A DNA stretch of 8,761 nucleotides from contig JAEWOP010000217.1 of NCBI GenBank assembly GCA_023399635.1, forward strand, positions 1 to 8,761, read 5' to 3'. Shown here piece by piece: positions 1 to 7,324 of this stretch (position 1 is its first letter; each line of letters opens with the position of its first letter). Source of the DNA: Pseudomonadota bacterium (GTDB lineage Bacteria; Pseudomonadota; Alphaproteobacteria; Rhizobiales; Rhizobiaceae). The position numbers and the translations under genes were made by a program. The notes beneath the pieces were generated by a model. It was not told the DNA's origin. It was given only the letters and a program-made list of their open reading frames with translations, and did not search any database.

Positions 1-29
1 TCAAGGGCCTGACCGAAAGCGACAAGTAA
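1..29 (+). CDS. 3' end of an upstream gene, probably an ABC sugar/glycerol-3-phosphate permease (UgpE-like)
   Basis: Reading in the frame that ends at the TAA at 27-29 gives the tail KGLTESDK before the stop. Only nine or so codons are visible, so the product cannot be identified directly. MalG/UgpE-type inner-membrane permeases typically end in a short cytoplasmic tail of the form (R/K)GL followed by a few polar residues, and such a permease is the usual gene just before ugpC in ugp operons. The stop lies 12 bases before the ATG of the ATPase gene, and that gene's Shine-Dalgarno overlaps the stop, which implies co-transcription and probably translational coupling. The permease identity is inference from context. 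That an upstream plus-strand reading frame ends here is plausible but rests on very little sequence. Confidence 0.5.
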
Positions 30-41
30 GGGACACGTGTC

Positions 42-1142
42 ATGGCATCCATCGACATCAACCAGGTTTCCAAGATCTACGCCGGCGGCAACAAGGCCGT
101 GCACTCCGTCGACATCAGCATTCGGGACGGAGAGTTCATCGTGCTGGTCGGCCCCTGTGGCTGCGGTAAGTCGACGCTTCTGCGCATGGTGGCGGGGCTG
201 GAGGAGATTTCCGAGGGTGAGGTGAAGATCGGCGGCCGCACCGTCAACACGGTCGAGCCCGCCGAGCGCGATATCGCCATGGTGTTCCAGAACTACGCGC
301 TCTACCCCCACATGACGGTGCGGCAGAATCTGGAATATGGGCTGAAGAACCGCAATACGCCGCGCTCCGATATCGATGCGCGTGTCGCCGAGGCGGCACG
401 GATGCTGGAGATCGACCAGTATCTCGACCGCAAGCCGCGCGCGCTCTCCGGCGGCCAGCGCCAGCGCGTCGCCATGGGCCGCGCCATCGTGCGTAAGCCA
501 GCCGCCTTCCTGTTCGACGAGCCGCTCTCCAACCTCGATGCCAAGCTTCGCGTCTCCATGCGTGGTGAGATCAAGCGCCTGCAGCGCCGCCTCGCCACGA
601 CCTCCATCTACGTCACCCACGATCAGCTCGAGGCGATGACGCTTGCGGACCGCCTGGTGGTGCTGAATGGTGGCCGCATAGAGCAGATCGGCGCCCCCCT
701 GGAGGTCTACCACCAGCCGGCCTCCACCTTCGTCGCGAGCTTCATCGGCTCGCCACCCATGAACCTCGTGCAGGGCGAACTGCACGGCGACCGGCTGGCG
801 GTCGGGCCATCACTTCTGACCCTGGGCGGGCACGCACCGACGTCCGGCGAGGTCACCATAGGGCTGCGTGCCGAAGACCTGCGGGTCGCTTCGCCGGATG
901 AGGACGGCCTGCTGTTCCGCTTGGATTATGTCGAGGAACTCGGCTCGCAACGTCTGGTCCACGGCCATGTCGGAGACCAGGCGCTGACGGCGGCCATGGC
1001 TCTCGACGTCGCGCTCGACGACGAGATGAAGCTCGTGATCGATCCGCGGCGGCTGCATTTCTTCACACGGGAGACGGGAAAGCGCCTCCATGCGCCGGCG
1101 AAGGCTCCCGCAAGTCAGACGTCCCTCATGGAAGTCGCCTGA
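42..1142 (+). CDS. ugpC: ABC transporter ATP-binding protein, UgpC/MalK (CUT1) type
   Basis: Cytoplasmic ATPase subunit of a carbohydrate-type importer, most likely for sn-glycerol-3-phosphate (UgpBAEC). It is 366 aa, the usual length for the family. The nucleotide-binding domain spans about residues 1-235. Walker A is GPCGCGKST (37-45), the Q-loop Gln is in VFQNYALYPHM (about 83), the signature is LSGGQRQRVAMGRA (135-148), Walker B ends in LFDEPLSNLDA (D159, E160) and the H-loop is in YVTHDQLEAMT (H193). Residues about 236-345 form the C-terminal TOBE-like regulatory region, followed by a polar, Ala/Pro-rich tail. Wording such as AGLEEISEGEVKIGGRTVN and the GLKNRNTPRSDIDARV segment resembles rhizobial UgpC, but CUT1 ATPases are alike and substrate assignment is uncertain. 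The Shine-Dalgarno AAGGGA (28-33) has an 8-base spacer and overlaps the stop of the preceding gene. The P-loop cysteine (residue 39, where Ser is usual) is odd but keeps the Walker consensus. Confidence 0.85.
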   Translation: MASIDINQVSKIYAGGNKAVHSVDISIRDGEFIVLVGPCGCGKSTLLRMVAGLEEISEGEVKIGGRTVNTVEPAERDIAMVFQNYALYPHMTVRQNLEYGLKNRNTPRSDIDARVAEAARMLEIDQYLDRKPRALSGGQRQRVAMGRAIVRKPAAFLFDEPLSNLDAKLRVSMRGEIKRLQRRLATTSIYVTHDQLEAMTLADRLVVLNGGRIEQIGAPLEVYHQPASTFVASFIGSPPMNLVQGELHGDRLAVGPSLLTLGGHAPTSGEVTIGLRAEDLRVASPDEDGLLFRLDYVEELGSQRLVHGHVGDQALTAAMALDVALDDEMKLVIDPRRLHFFTRETGKRLHAPAKAPASQTSLMEVA

Positions 1143-1159
1143 GGGGAGGCGCTGCAGCC

Positions 1160-1188
1160 GTTGCCTTTGACGATTTGTCGTCCTACAT
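1160..1188 (+). promoter_or_regulatory. Candidate promoter for gshB
   Basis: In the 76-bp gap between the ABC ATPase gene and gshB, GTTGCC (1160-1165) and CTACAT (1183-1188) are separated by 17 bases. They resemble the alphaproteobacterial housekeeping pattern CTTGAC-N17-CTATAT (4/6 and 5/6 matches). Transcription would start near 1195, giving a leader of about 24 bases that contains AAGGGG (1205-1210). No terminator-like hairpin is visible in this gap, so read-through from the ABC operon is also possible. This is pattern matching by eye, without experimental support. Confidence 0.35.
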
Positions 1189-1218
1189 CAGGCGGGCATT
1201 TCCGAAGGGGTAGGGACG

Positions 1219-2169
<951 letters not shown>

Positions 2170-2280
2170 CTGTTCCTCATCCAGAGCCTCTTTGTTCGCG
2201 TTCCACAACCGCTTGCAACCTGAGCACAGCGGGAGCGAGAACTCGTTCAACGGATGTTCTTGTTTTATTCTTGTTTCCAT

Positions 2281-2321
2281 GCAAGATTGCAATCGCTGAT
2301 GCGGAAGGCGTGTAATCTTGC
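2281..2321 (+). promoter_or_regulatory. Candidate comM promoter overlapped by a palindrome and inverted repeat
   Basis: TTGCAA (2287-2292) and TGTAAT (2311-2316) are 18 bases apart and match the sigma-70 consensus at 4/6 and 5/6 positions. Transcription would start near 2323, about 30 bases before the comM ATG. The -35 element sits inside GATTGCAATC (2285-2294), a perfect 10-bp palindrome. In addition, GCAAGATTGC (2281-2290) is repeated in inverted form as GTAATCTTGC (2312-2321, 9/10) covering the -10 element. These dyads could be an operator or could be chance. The surrounding 2170-2352 gap is locally AT-richer (around 2257-2277), as expected near a promoter, and holds no other feature that I can support. 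Confidence 0.4.
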
Positions 2322-2340
2322 GATCCTCGGACATGAGGTT

Positions 2341-2345
2341 GGAGG
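2341..2345 (+). promoter_or_regulatory. Ribosome binding site that fixes the comM start
   Basis: GGAGG lies 7 bases before the ATG at 2353. The reading frame is open further upstream to an ATG at 2254, but that extension (33 residues) has no good Shine-Dalgarno and no resemblance to the ComM/YifB N-terminus, which begins at about MVARVSTVAFHGIEG. Confidence 0.8.
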
Positions 2346-2352
2346 CGGGAAT

Positions 2353-3885
2353 ATGGTGGCACGGGTCTCAACAGTTGCGTTCCATGGCATAGAAGGCGTT
2401 CCCGTTGAGGTGCAGGTGATGGTTTCACCTGGGAAGCTCCTCATGCCGATCGTCGGCCTGCCCGACAAGGCAGTGGCCGAGAGCCGCGAGCGGGTCCAGG
2501 CAGCGCTTCATGCGTCCGGTCTGTCGCTGCCGCCGAAGAAGGTCACGGTCAACCTGGCGCCGGCGGATTTGCCGAAGGAAGGCTCCCACTTCGACCTTGC
2601 GATCGCGCTCGGGCTGATGGCAGCACTCGGTGCCATTCCTGCGGATGCGCTTGCAGATTACGTCGTGATCGGCGAGCTGAATCTGGATGGGACGCTTGCT
2701 CCTGTCGCTGGCGCACTGCCTGCCGCGATCAGCGCGAACGCGCTCGGCAAGGGTCTGATTTGCCCCTACGACAGCGGCCCAGAAGCGGCCTGGGCGGGTG
2801 CCGACATCGATATCCTGGCGCCCCGCAGCCTGATCGCGCTTGCCAATCATTTCCGCGGCACACAGGTGATGTCCAGGCCCGAGCCGGCCGTTCGTGCACT
2901 GCCGGCCAATCTGCCGGACCTCATCGACATCAAGGGTCAGGAAAGTGCGAAGCGTGCGCTGGAGGTGGCCGCTGCCGGTGGCCATAACCTCTTGATGGTT
3001 GGCCCTCCAGGGTCGGGCAAATCCATGCTGGCTGCACGGCTTCCGTCCATCCTGCCGCCGCTTTCTGCTGCCGAGCTCTTGGAAGTCTCGATGATCCACT
3101 CCATCGCCGGCCAGCTTTCAGGCGGGAAGCTCTCAGACCGGCGCCCGTTCCGCACCCCACACCATTCCGCCACCATGGCAGCCCTCGTTGGTGGCGGTTT
3201 GCGGGCCAAGCCGGGGGAGGCGTCGCTCGCCCATCATGGAATTCTCTTCCTCGACGAGTTCCCGGAGTTTGCGCCTCAAGTGCTGGATGCGCTGCGCCAG
3301 CCGCTTGAAACCGGAGAGTGTGTGATCGCCCGTGCGAACCACCGCGTCTCCTACCCCGCCAGTATTCAGCTCGTTGCGGCGATGAATCCCTGCCGATGCG
3401 GCATGGCAGGCGAACCCGGACATACATGCGCGCGCGGTCCCAAATGCATGTCAGACTATCAGGGTCGCATTTCCGGCCCCCTCATGGACCGCATCGATAT
3501 TCGCATTGATGTGCCGGCGGTCTCGGCGGCCGATCTCATCAGGCCGCGTCCTGCAGAGGCGAGCGCAGACGTTGCAAAGCGCGTGGCTGCCGCGCGGCAG
3601 CGACAGCAGGAGCGTTTTCAATGGGCTGGAGCGCCGCATGTCACGACCAATGCTCGCTGCTCCACGTCTCTTATCGAAAAGATCGCCGAGCCTGATCCCG
3701 GCGGGCTGCAGCTGCTGCGGGATGCGGCGGAGAAGCTGAAATTTTCCGCTCGCGGCTATCACCGTGTGCTCAAGGTTGCGCGCACCCTCGCCGATCTCGA
3801 CGGCGCCGATACGGTGGGCCGCATTCATCTGGCCGAGGCGATTTCCTATCGGATGGCCGGGGAACGGCTGGCGGCTGCGGCCTGA
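2353..3885 (+). CDS. comM: ComM/YifB family Mg-chelatase-like AAA+ ATPase
   Basis: Cytoplasmic AAA+ protein of the ComM (YifB) family. In naturally transformable bacteria ComM is a hexameric helicase that drives branch migration when incoming DNA recombines; in other species its role is poorly known. The 510 aa match the family length. The N-terminal ChlI/Lon-protease-like domain (about 1-165) includes VGLPDKAVAESRERV (34-48) and NLAPADLPKEG (67-77). The AAA+ core has Walker A GPPGSGKS (217-224), the conserved RPFRTPHHSAT (264-274), Walker B GILFLDEFPEF (296-306) and the arginine-finger region SGPLMDRIDI (374-383). A cysteine cluster (C347, C349, C359, C365) lies between Walker B and the finger, as in many YifB proteins, and may bind zinc. 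The C-terminal chelatase domain (about 400-505) ends with FSARGYHRVLKVARTLADL. The start at 2353 is chosen from the GGAGG site and family N-terminus. A terminator follows 38 bases after the stop. A role in transformation is not established here. Confidence 0.95.
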   Translation: MVARVSTVAFHGIEGVPVEVQVMVSPGKLLMPIVGLPDKAVAESRERVQAALHASGLSLPPKKVTVNLAPADLPKEGSHFDLAIALGLMAALGAIPADALADYVVIGELNLDGTLAPVAGALPAAISANALGKGLICPYDSGPEAAWAGADIDILAPRSLIALANHFRGTQVMSRPEPAVRALPANLPDLIDIKGQESAKRALEVAAAGGHNLLMVGPPGSGKSMLAARLPSILPPLSAAELLEVSMIHSIAGQLSGGKLSDRRPFRTPHHSATMAALVGGGLRAKPGEASLAHHGILFLDEFPEFAPQVLDALRQPLETGECVIARANHRVSYPASIQLVAAMNPCRCGMAGEPGHTCARGPKCMSDYQGRISGPLMDRIDIRIDVPAVSAADLIRPRPAEASADVAKRVAAARQRQQERFQWAGAPHVTTNARCSTSLIEKIAEPDPGGLQLLRDAAEKLKFSARGYHRVLKVARTLADLDGADTVGRIHLAEAISYRMAGERLAAAA

Positions 3886-3922
3886 CACGGATGGCCGATG
3901 GCGCATGACAGATGGATGGTCG

Positions 3923-3950
3923 AAAGCCGAGCACAAGGCTCGGCTTTCTT
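3923..3950. terminator. Bidirectional rho-independent terminator between comM and cysK
   Basis: AAAGCCGAGC (3923-3932), a 5-base loop ACAAG and GCTCGGCTTT (3938-3947) form a perfect 10-bp stem. On the plus strand the 3' arm runs into TTTCTT (3945-3950), a short U-rich tract for ending comM transcripts 38 bases after its stop. On the minus strand the arm also ends in TTT, so the same hairpin can end cysK transcripts about 45 bases after that gene's stop. Placement between two converging genes fits a shared terminator. Confidence 0.87.
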
Positions 3951-3993
3951 CGCAGGCAGTAAGCGGGGGTGATCCCGCTACTCGCGGTAATGG

Positions 3994-4962
3994 TCAGCCA
4001 CCCAGGCCTTCAAACAGCGCCGTTGATAGATAGCGCTCTGCAAACGAGGGAATGATGACGACGATATTCTTGCCGGCGTTCTCCTCGCGGCTACCCACCT
4101 TGATCGCCGCGGCGAGTGCCGCGCCGGATGAGATGCCTACCGGCACACCTTCAACCCGAGCAACCAGCCGGGCGGTTTCGAAGGCTTGATCATTGGAAAT
4201 CGTAACGACCTCATCATATATGCCTGTGTCGAGGATCTTGGGGGCAAAGCCGGCCCCGATGCCCTGGATCTTGTGCGGCCCTGGGTTGCCGCCGGACAGG
4301 ACGGGACTGTCGGTCGGTTCGACCGCAATCACCTTGACCTCAGGCTTGCGGCCCTTGAGGACCTGGCCTACTCCGGTGATGGTCCCGCCGGTGCCGATGC
4401 CGGACACGAGGATGTCGACCTGGCCGTCCGTGTCGTTCCAGATCTCTTCAGCTGTCGTCTTGCGATGGATCTCCGGATTGGCGGCATTCTCGAACTGCTG
4501 CGGAATGATTGCGTCGGGCAAGGTGGAAGCTAGTTCCTCAGCCTTGGCGATTGCACCCTTCATACCCTTGGGGCCTTCCGTCAGCACCAGTTCGGCGCCG
4601 AGCAGGGCGAGCATCTTGCGGCGCTCGATAGACATGGTCTCCGGCATAGTGAGGATCAGCTTGTAGCCTTTCGCTGCAGCGGCAAATGCGAGTGCGATCC
4701 CGGTGTTGCCGGACGTGGGCTCGACAAGCGTGGTCTTGCCAGGCGTGATCTTGCCCTCTGCCTCGAGGCTCTCGATCATCGCCACGCCGATGCGGTCCTT
4801 GACCGAAGCGATCGGATTGAAGAATTCGAGCTTGGCGAGCAGGTTCGCCTTGACGCCCTTTTCCTTCGCCAGCTTGTCGAGGCGAACGATAGGGGTGTCG
4901 CCAATGGTCTCGGTGATGGAGGAATAGATCCGGCCACGGCCGGGCTTCTTGGTATCTACCAT
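3994..4962 (-). CDS. cysK: Cysteine synthase A (O-acetylserine sulfhydrylase)
   Basis: PLP enzyme that makes L-cysteine from O-acetyl-L-serine and sulfide, the final step of sulfur assimilation, in the cytoplasm. It is 322 aa, normal for CysK. The PLP-binding lysine is Lys55 in NPIASVKDRIG (49-59). The substrate-binding loop is TSGNTG (83-88), the PLP phosphate loop is GIGTGGTITG (188-197) and the serine contacting the PLP pyridine is in GVPVGISSGAA (272-282). The C-terminus has PSFAERYLST (305-314), where many homologues have SGERYLST. The start is MVDTKKPGRG at 4962, with GGGAGA (4968-4973) 5 bases upstream. An in-frame ATG at 5064 with its own Shine-Dalgarno-like GGGAGGG would add 34 residues that look neither conserved nor coding. 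Cysteine synthase versus cystathionine beta-synthase is settled by the length and lack of extra domains; CysK versus CysM is less certain, but the sequence reads as CysK. It is downstream of dut on the same strand and could be partly co-transcribed. Confidence 0.96.
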   Translation of the reverse strand: MVDTKKPGRGRIYSSITETIGDTPIVRLDKLAKEKGVKANLLAKLEFFNPIASVKDRIGVAMIESLEAEGKITPGKTTLVEPTSGNTGIALAFAAAAKGYKLILTMPETMSIERRKMLALLGAELVLTEGPKGMKGAIAKAEELASTLPDAIIPQQFENAANPEIHRKTTAEEIWNDTDGQVDILVSGIGTGGTITGVGQVLKGRKPEVKVIAVEPTDSPVLSGGNPGPHKIQGIGAGFAPKILDTGIYDEVVTISNDQAFETARLVARVEGVPVGISSGAALAAAIKVGSREENAGKNIVVIIPSFAERYLSTALFEGLGG

Positions 4963-4967
4963 GATGT

Positions 4968-4973
4968 TCTCCC
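4968..4973 (-). promoter_or_regulatory. Ribosome binding site for the cysK start at 4962
   Basis: On the minus strand GGGAGA lies 5 bases before the ATG at 4962-4960. It supports the shorter CysK start, which agrees with the family N-terminus, over the in-frame ATG at 5064. Confidence 0.7.
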
Positions 4974-4988
4974 TAGGTTGCCGACAAG

Positions 4989-5013
4989 TTAGGTCGTCTC
5001 TCGGCCTAAGGCC
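4989..5013. repeat. Hairpin/dyad in the dut-cysK leader
   Basis: In the 129-bp gap between dut and cysK, TTAGGTCG (4989-4996) and CGGCCTAA (5002-5009) are inverted copies with a 5-base loop. The plus strand has seven Watson-Crick pairs and one G-T wobble; the minus (cysK-sense) strand has one C-A mismatch. Overlapping it, GGCCTAAGGCC (5003-5013) is a perfect 11-base dyad. No T-run follows, so it is not an obvious terminator. It could be an operator or mRNA structure ahead of cysK, or chance. No clear -35/-10 pair for cysK was found in this gap. Confidence 0.4.
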
Positions 5014-5091
5014 AGCGAAGACCGCGTCATTCCCCTTGCCGGCGCGAAAATTTGTTCCAGCCATCAACCCTCCCGAGGCAGGGCTTGCTCC

Positions 5092-5556
5092 TCAGACGCC
5101 CGTGGAGCCGAAGCCGCCTGCGCCGCGGATCGTCGTGCTGGTCTCCCGCGCCTCCTGAACCCTAGCCTGGACGACCGGTGCGACCACCATTTGCGCAACT
5201 CGCATCCCGCGGGAAATCACGAAGCTCTCCTGGCCGAGATTAACCAGCAGCACCTTTACCTCCCCCCGGTAATCGCTGTCGATCGTCCCGGGCGTGTTGA
5301 GGCAGGTGATCCCGTGCTTGAAGGCAAGTCCCGAGCGGGGCCGAACCTGCGCCTCGAAGCCATCAGGAATTTCGAACACGAAGCCAGTAGGCACCAGCGC
5401 GCGTTCGCCTGCCTCAAGCGTTAGCGTTTCTCCTTCCGGCAGTGCTGCCCGCAGGTCCATGCCGGCTGCACCCTGCGTTTCATAGCCTGGCAGCGGTAGA
5501 CCTTCGCCGTGCGACAGCCGGATGAGAGTGACGAGCGGTCCGATGATCTCGCGCAT
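5092..5556 (-). CDS. dut: Deoxyuridine 5'-triphosphate nucleotidohydrolase (dUTPase)
   Basis: Hydrolyses dUTP to dUMP and pyrophosphate, which keeps uracil out of DNA and supplies dUMP for thymidylate synthesis. It is expected to act as a trimer in the cytoplasm. The 154-aa protein has all five trimeric-dUTPase motifs in order: I AAGMDLRAA (30-38), II RPRSGLA (72-78), III NTPGTIDSDYRGEVKV (87-102) with the catalytic Asp93 and the base-stacking Tyr96, IV RGMRVAQMVV (116-125) and V RGAGGFGSTG (144-153), the flexible C-terminal arm that closes over the substrate. The start at 5556 is chosen because AAGGAGG lies 5 bases upstream; the frame stays open upstream to 5682, but that would run into prfC and lacks family similarity. 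It diverges from prfC across 83 bp and is followed on the same strand by cysK, with no terminator visible between them. Confidence 0.97.
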   Translation of the reverse strand: MREIIGPLVTLIRLSHGEGLPLPGYETQGAAGMDLRAALPEGETLTLEAGERALVPTGFVFEIPDGFEAQVRPRSGLAFKHGITCLNTPGTIDSDYRGEVKVLLVNLGQESFVISRGMRVAQMVVAPVVQARVQEARETSTTIRGAGGFGSTGV

Positions 5557-5561
5557 GGCAG

Positions 5562-5568
5562 CCTCCTT
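5562..5568 (-). promoter_or_regulatory. Strong ribosome binding site that fixes the dut start
   Basis: On the minus strand AAGGAGG, a near-perfect complement of the 16S rRNA 3' end, lies 5 bases before the ATG at 5556. It selects this codon over the in-frame ATG at 5589 and the longer open frame reaching 5682. Confidence 0.85.
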
Positions 5569-5583
5569 TGTTGGCTCGCTCAA

Positions 5584-5612
5584 TTGCATAAAGGCGGTCA
5601 AATCGCTAGATA
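5584..5612 (+). promoter_or_regulatory. Candidate prfC promoter
   Basis: In the 83-bp divergent dut/prfC gap, ATTGCA (5583-5588) and CTAGAT (5606-5611) are 17 bases apart. The -10 matches the alphaproteobacterial CTATAT at 5/6 positions; the -35 keeps the TTG core. Transcription would start near 5618, giving a leader of about 20 bases that contains AGGA (5626-5629). A dut promoter must lie in the same short gap or within prfC; a TTGACC on the minus strand (5601-5596) has no matching -10. Confidence 0.35.
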
Positions 5613-5639
5613 CGCGGCAACTCACAGGATTTATCAGAT

Positions 5640-7223
5640 ATGGCTGAAAGTCTCGCCGAGGCGGTTTCCCGCCGCCGCACATTTGCGATCATCGCGCACC
5701 CGGACGCGGGTAAGACGACGCTCACCGAAAAACTGCTGCTGTTCGGCGGCGCGATCCAGCTTGCCGGGGAGGTGAAGGCGAAGAAGGATCGCATCCAGAC
5801 CCGCTCGGACTGGATGAAGATCGAGCGCGAGCGTGGCATCTCGGTCGTCACCTCTGTGATGACGTTCGAATATGAAGGCAATGTCTTCAACATCCTGGAT
5901 ACGCCCGGCCACGAGGACTTCGCGGACGACACCTATCGTACCCTGACGGCTGTGGATGCGGCCGTCATGGTGATCGACGCCGCCAAGGGGATCGAGCCGC
6001 GCACGCTGAAGCTCTTCGAAGTCTGCCGCATGCGCGACATTCCGATCATCACCTTCGTCAACAAGATGGACCGCGAAAGCCGGGATACGTTCGAGATCCT
6101 GGACGAGGTGGAGGAGAAGCTTGCTCTCGATACGGCTCCCGTCACCTGGCCGGTGGGGCGTTCCAAGACCTTCTGCGGCTCCTACAATCTTGCCGACAAC
6201 ACCTTCCGCGGTTCCGATACTCAGGTGGAGCCGCTGCCGGTGAACGGACCGCAGAGCGTGGCCGACCGGCTCCCGGAAAATGAGCGCGATGCCTTCGTCG
6301 AGGAGACCGAGCTCGCAAGGGAGGCGTGCCGTCCTTTCGACCGGCAGTCCTTCCTCGAAGGCCACATGACCCCTGTCTTCTTCGGCTCGGCGTTGCGCAA
6401 TTTTGGCGTTCGCGACCTCATCAACGCCTTGGGGGCTTACGCGCCGCCGCCGCGCGACCAGGTGGCGGATATCCGCACCGTCCATGCCAGCGAAGACAAG
6501 ATGACTGCGTTCGTCTTCAAGATCCAGGCGAACATGGATCCGAACCACCGCGACCGCATCGCGTTTGCCCGCATCTGCTCCGGCAAGCTGGAGCGCGGGA
6601 TGAAGGCGCGGCTTGCGCGTACCGGCAAACAGATGGGCCTAACCGCGCCGCAGTTCTTCTTCGCCTCCCAGCGCCAACTGGCCGACACGGCCTTTGCCGG
6701 TGACGTTGTCGGCATCCCGAACCACGGCACGCTGCGCATCGGTGACACGTTGACGGAAGGCGAGCAGCTCGTCTTTCAGGGCGTCCCGAACTTCTCGCCC
6801 GAAATCCTCCGCCGCGTGCGGCTGGAGGACGCGATGAAGGCGAAGAAGCTGAAGGAAGCCCTGCAGCAGATGGCGGAAGAGGGCGTCGTGCAGCTTTTCT
6901 CGCCGGAGGACGGCTCACCCGCCATCGTTGGCGTCGTCGGCGCACTGCAGCTCGACGTGCTGAAGGAGCGGCTTTCGGCGGAATACACGCTGCCGGTCTC
7001 CTTCGAGATGTCGCGCTTTTCCGTCTGCCGCTGGATTTCGTCCGACCAGCCGGCTGAGTTGGAAAAGTTCCTGACAATAAAGCGTGGTGACATCGCGCGG
7101 GATCTGGATGGCGATCCTGTCTTTCTCGCGCAGGATGCGTTCTCACTGCGTTATGAGGCGGAGCGTTATCCTGCGATCAAGATGGTGGCGATCAAGGAGT
7201 ATCAGGTCGCGAAGGCGGCCTGA
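5640..7223 (+). CDS. prfC: Peptide chain release factor 3 (RF3)
   Basis: Translational GTPase that promotes release of RF1/RF2 from the ribosome after peptide release and contributes to translational quality control. At 527 aa it matches bacterial RF3. The G domain (about 1-275) has G1 AHPDAGKT (19-26), in the RF3 form rather than the HVDHGKT of elongation factors, G2 RGISV (65-69), G3 DTPGHEDF (87-94), G4 NKMD (141-144) and G5 around GSAL (249-252). Domains 2 and 3 follow: FKIQANMDPNHRDRIAFAR (293-311) is typical of RF3 domain 2, and VVGALQLDVLKERL (432-445) lies in the C-terminal domain. The ATG at 5640 gives the family N-terminus MAESLAEAVSRRRTFAIIAH, with a modest AGGA (5626-5629) 10 bases upstream. 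It diverges from dut and converges on otsA. RF3 is non-essential and patchily present among bacteria. Everything expected is intact. Confidence 0.97.
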   Translation: MAESLAEAVSRRRTFAIIAHPDAGKTTLTEKLLLFGGAIQLAGEVKAKKDRIQTRSDWMKIERERGISVVTSVMTFEYEGNVFNILDTPGHEDFADDTYRTLTAVDAAVMVIDAAKGIEPRTLKLFEVCRMRDIPIITFVNKMDRESRDTFEILDEVEEKLALDTAPVTWPVGRSKTFCGSYNLADNTFRGSDTQVEPLPVNGPQSVADRLPENERDAFVEETELAREACRPFDRQSFLEGHMTPVFFGSALRNFGVRDLINALGAYAPPPRDQVADIRTVHASEDKMTAFVFKIQANMDPNHRDRIAFARICSGKLERGMKARLARTGKQMGLTAPQFFFASQRQLADTAFAGDVVGIPNHGTLRIGDTLTEGEQLVFQGVPNFSPEILRRVRLEDAMKAKKLKEALQQMAEEGVVQLFSPEDGSPAIVGVVGALQLDVLKERLSAEYTLPVSFEMSRFSVCRWISSDQPAELEKFLTIKRGDIARDLDGDPVFLAQDAFSLRYEAERYPAIKMVAIKEYQVAKAA

Positions 7224-7252
7224 CCCTGCTATCGAGCCGAAGCTGACGACTT

Positions 7253-7284
7253 GCGCCTCCTTTTGAGCACAAGGGGGAGGTCGC
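7253..7284. terminator. Hairpin between convergent prfC and otsA, possible two-way terminator
   Basis: GCGCCTCC (7253-7260) pairs with GGAGG (7276-7280) and CGC (7282-7284), leaving T7281 bulged. Inside it, TTG (7263-7265) can pair with CAA (7270-7272), with wobble pairs between, around an AGCA loop. It lies 30 bases after the prfC stop and about 41 bases after the otsA stop, the right place for a shared terminator. There is no T-run on either strand, so classic rho-independent action is uncertain. The rest of the 101-bp gap shows nothing else. Confidence 0.5.
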
Positions 7285-7324
7285 ATGGCTTAGGTCGACA
7301 AGAAGCTTGCCTTCACTTCGGGCC

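Noticed and set aside
1167..1195. TTGACG as the -35 of a gshB promoter
   Set aside because: At 17 bases downstream the sequence is AGGCGG, which is not a -10; the neighbouring GTTGCC/CTACAT pair fits better.
2254..2352. Upstream start for comM adding 33 residues
   Set aside because: The extension is unlike the ComM/YifB N-terminus, covers the candidate promoter and lacks a Shine-Dalgarno, while the ATG at 2353 has GGAGG at a 7-base spacing.
2425..3427. Overlapping minus-strand open frames within comM (2425-3099 and 2930-3427)
   Set aside because: They overlap each other and an intact comM, and are rich in Arg, Gly and Pro without domain character, as expected of shadow frames.
2400..3885. 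comM as evidence of a natural transformation system
   Set aside because: ComM/YifB proteins are widespread in bacteria not known to be competent, and no other competence gene is in the window.
4193..4666. A 157-codon plus-strand open frame within cysK
   Set aside because: It is antisense to the conserved CysK core, with no ribosome binding site or family resemblance.
5579..5601. TTGACC on the minus strand as a dut -35 element
   Set aside because: At the right spacing the minus strand reads CGAGCC, with no -10 resemblance.
5557..5682. Longer N-terminus for dut
   Set aside because: It would overlap the prfC start and add residues absent from dUTPases; the AAGGAGG before 5556 settles the start.
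5634..6548. A 304-codon open frame on the minus strand opposite prfC
   Set aside because: It is antisense to the G domain of an intact prfC, its composition reads as a reverse-frame shadow, and no family is recognisable.
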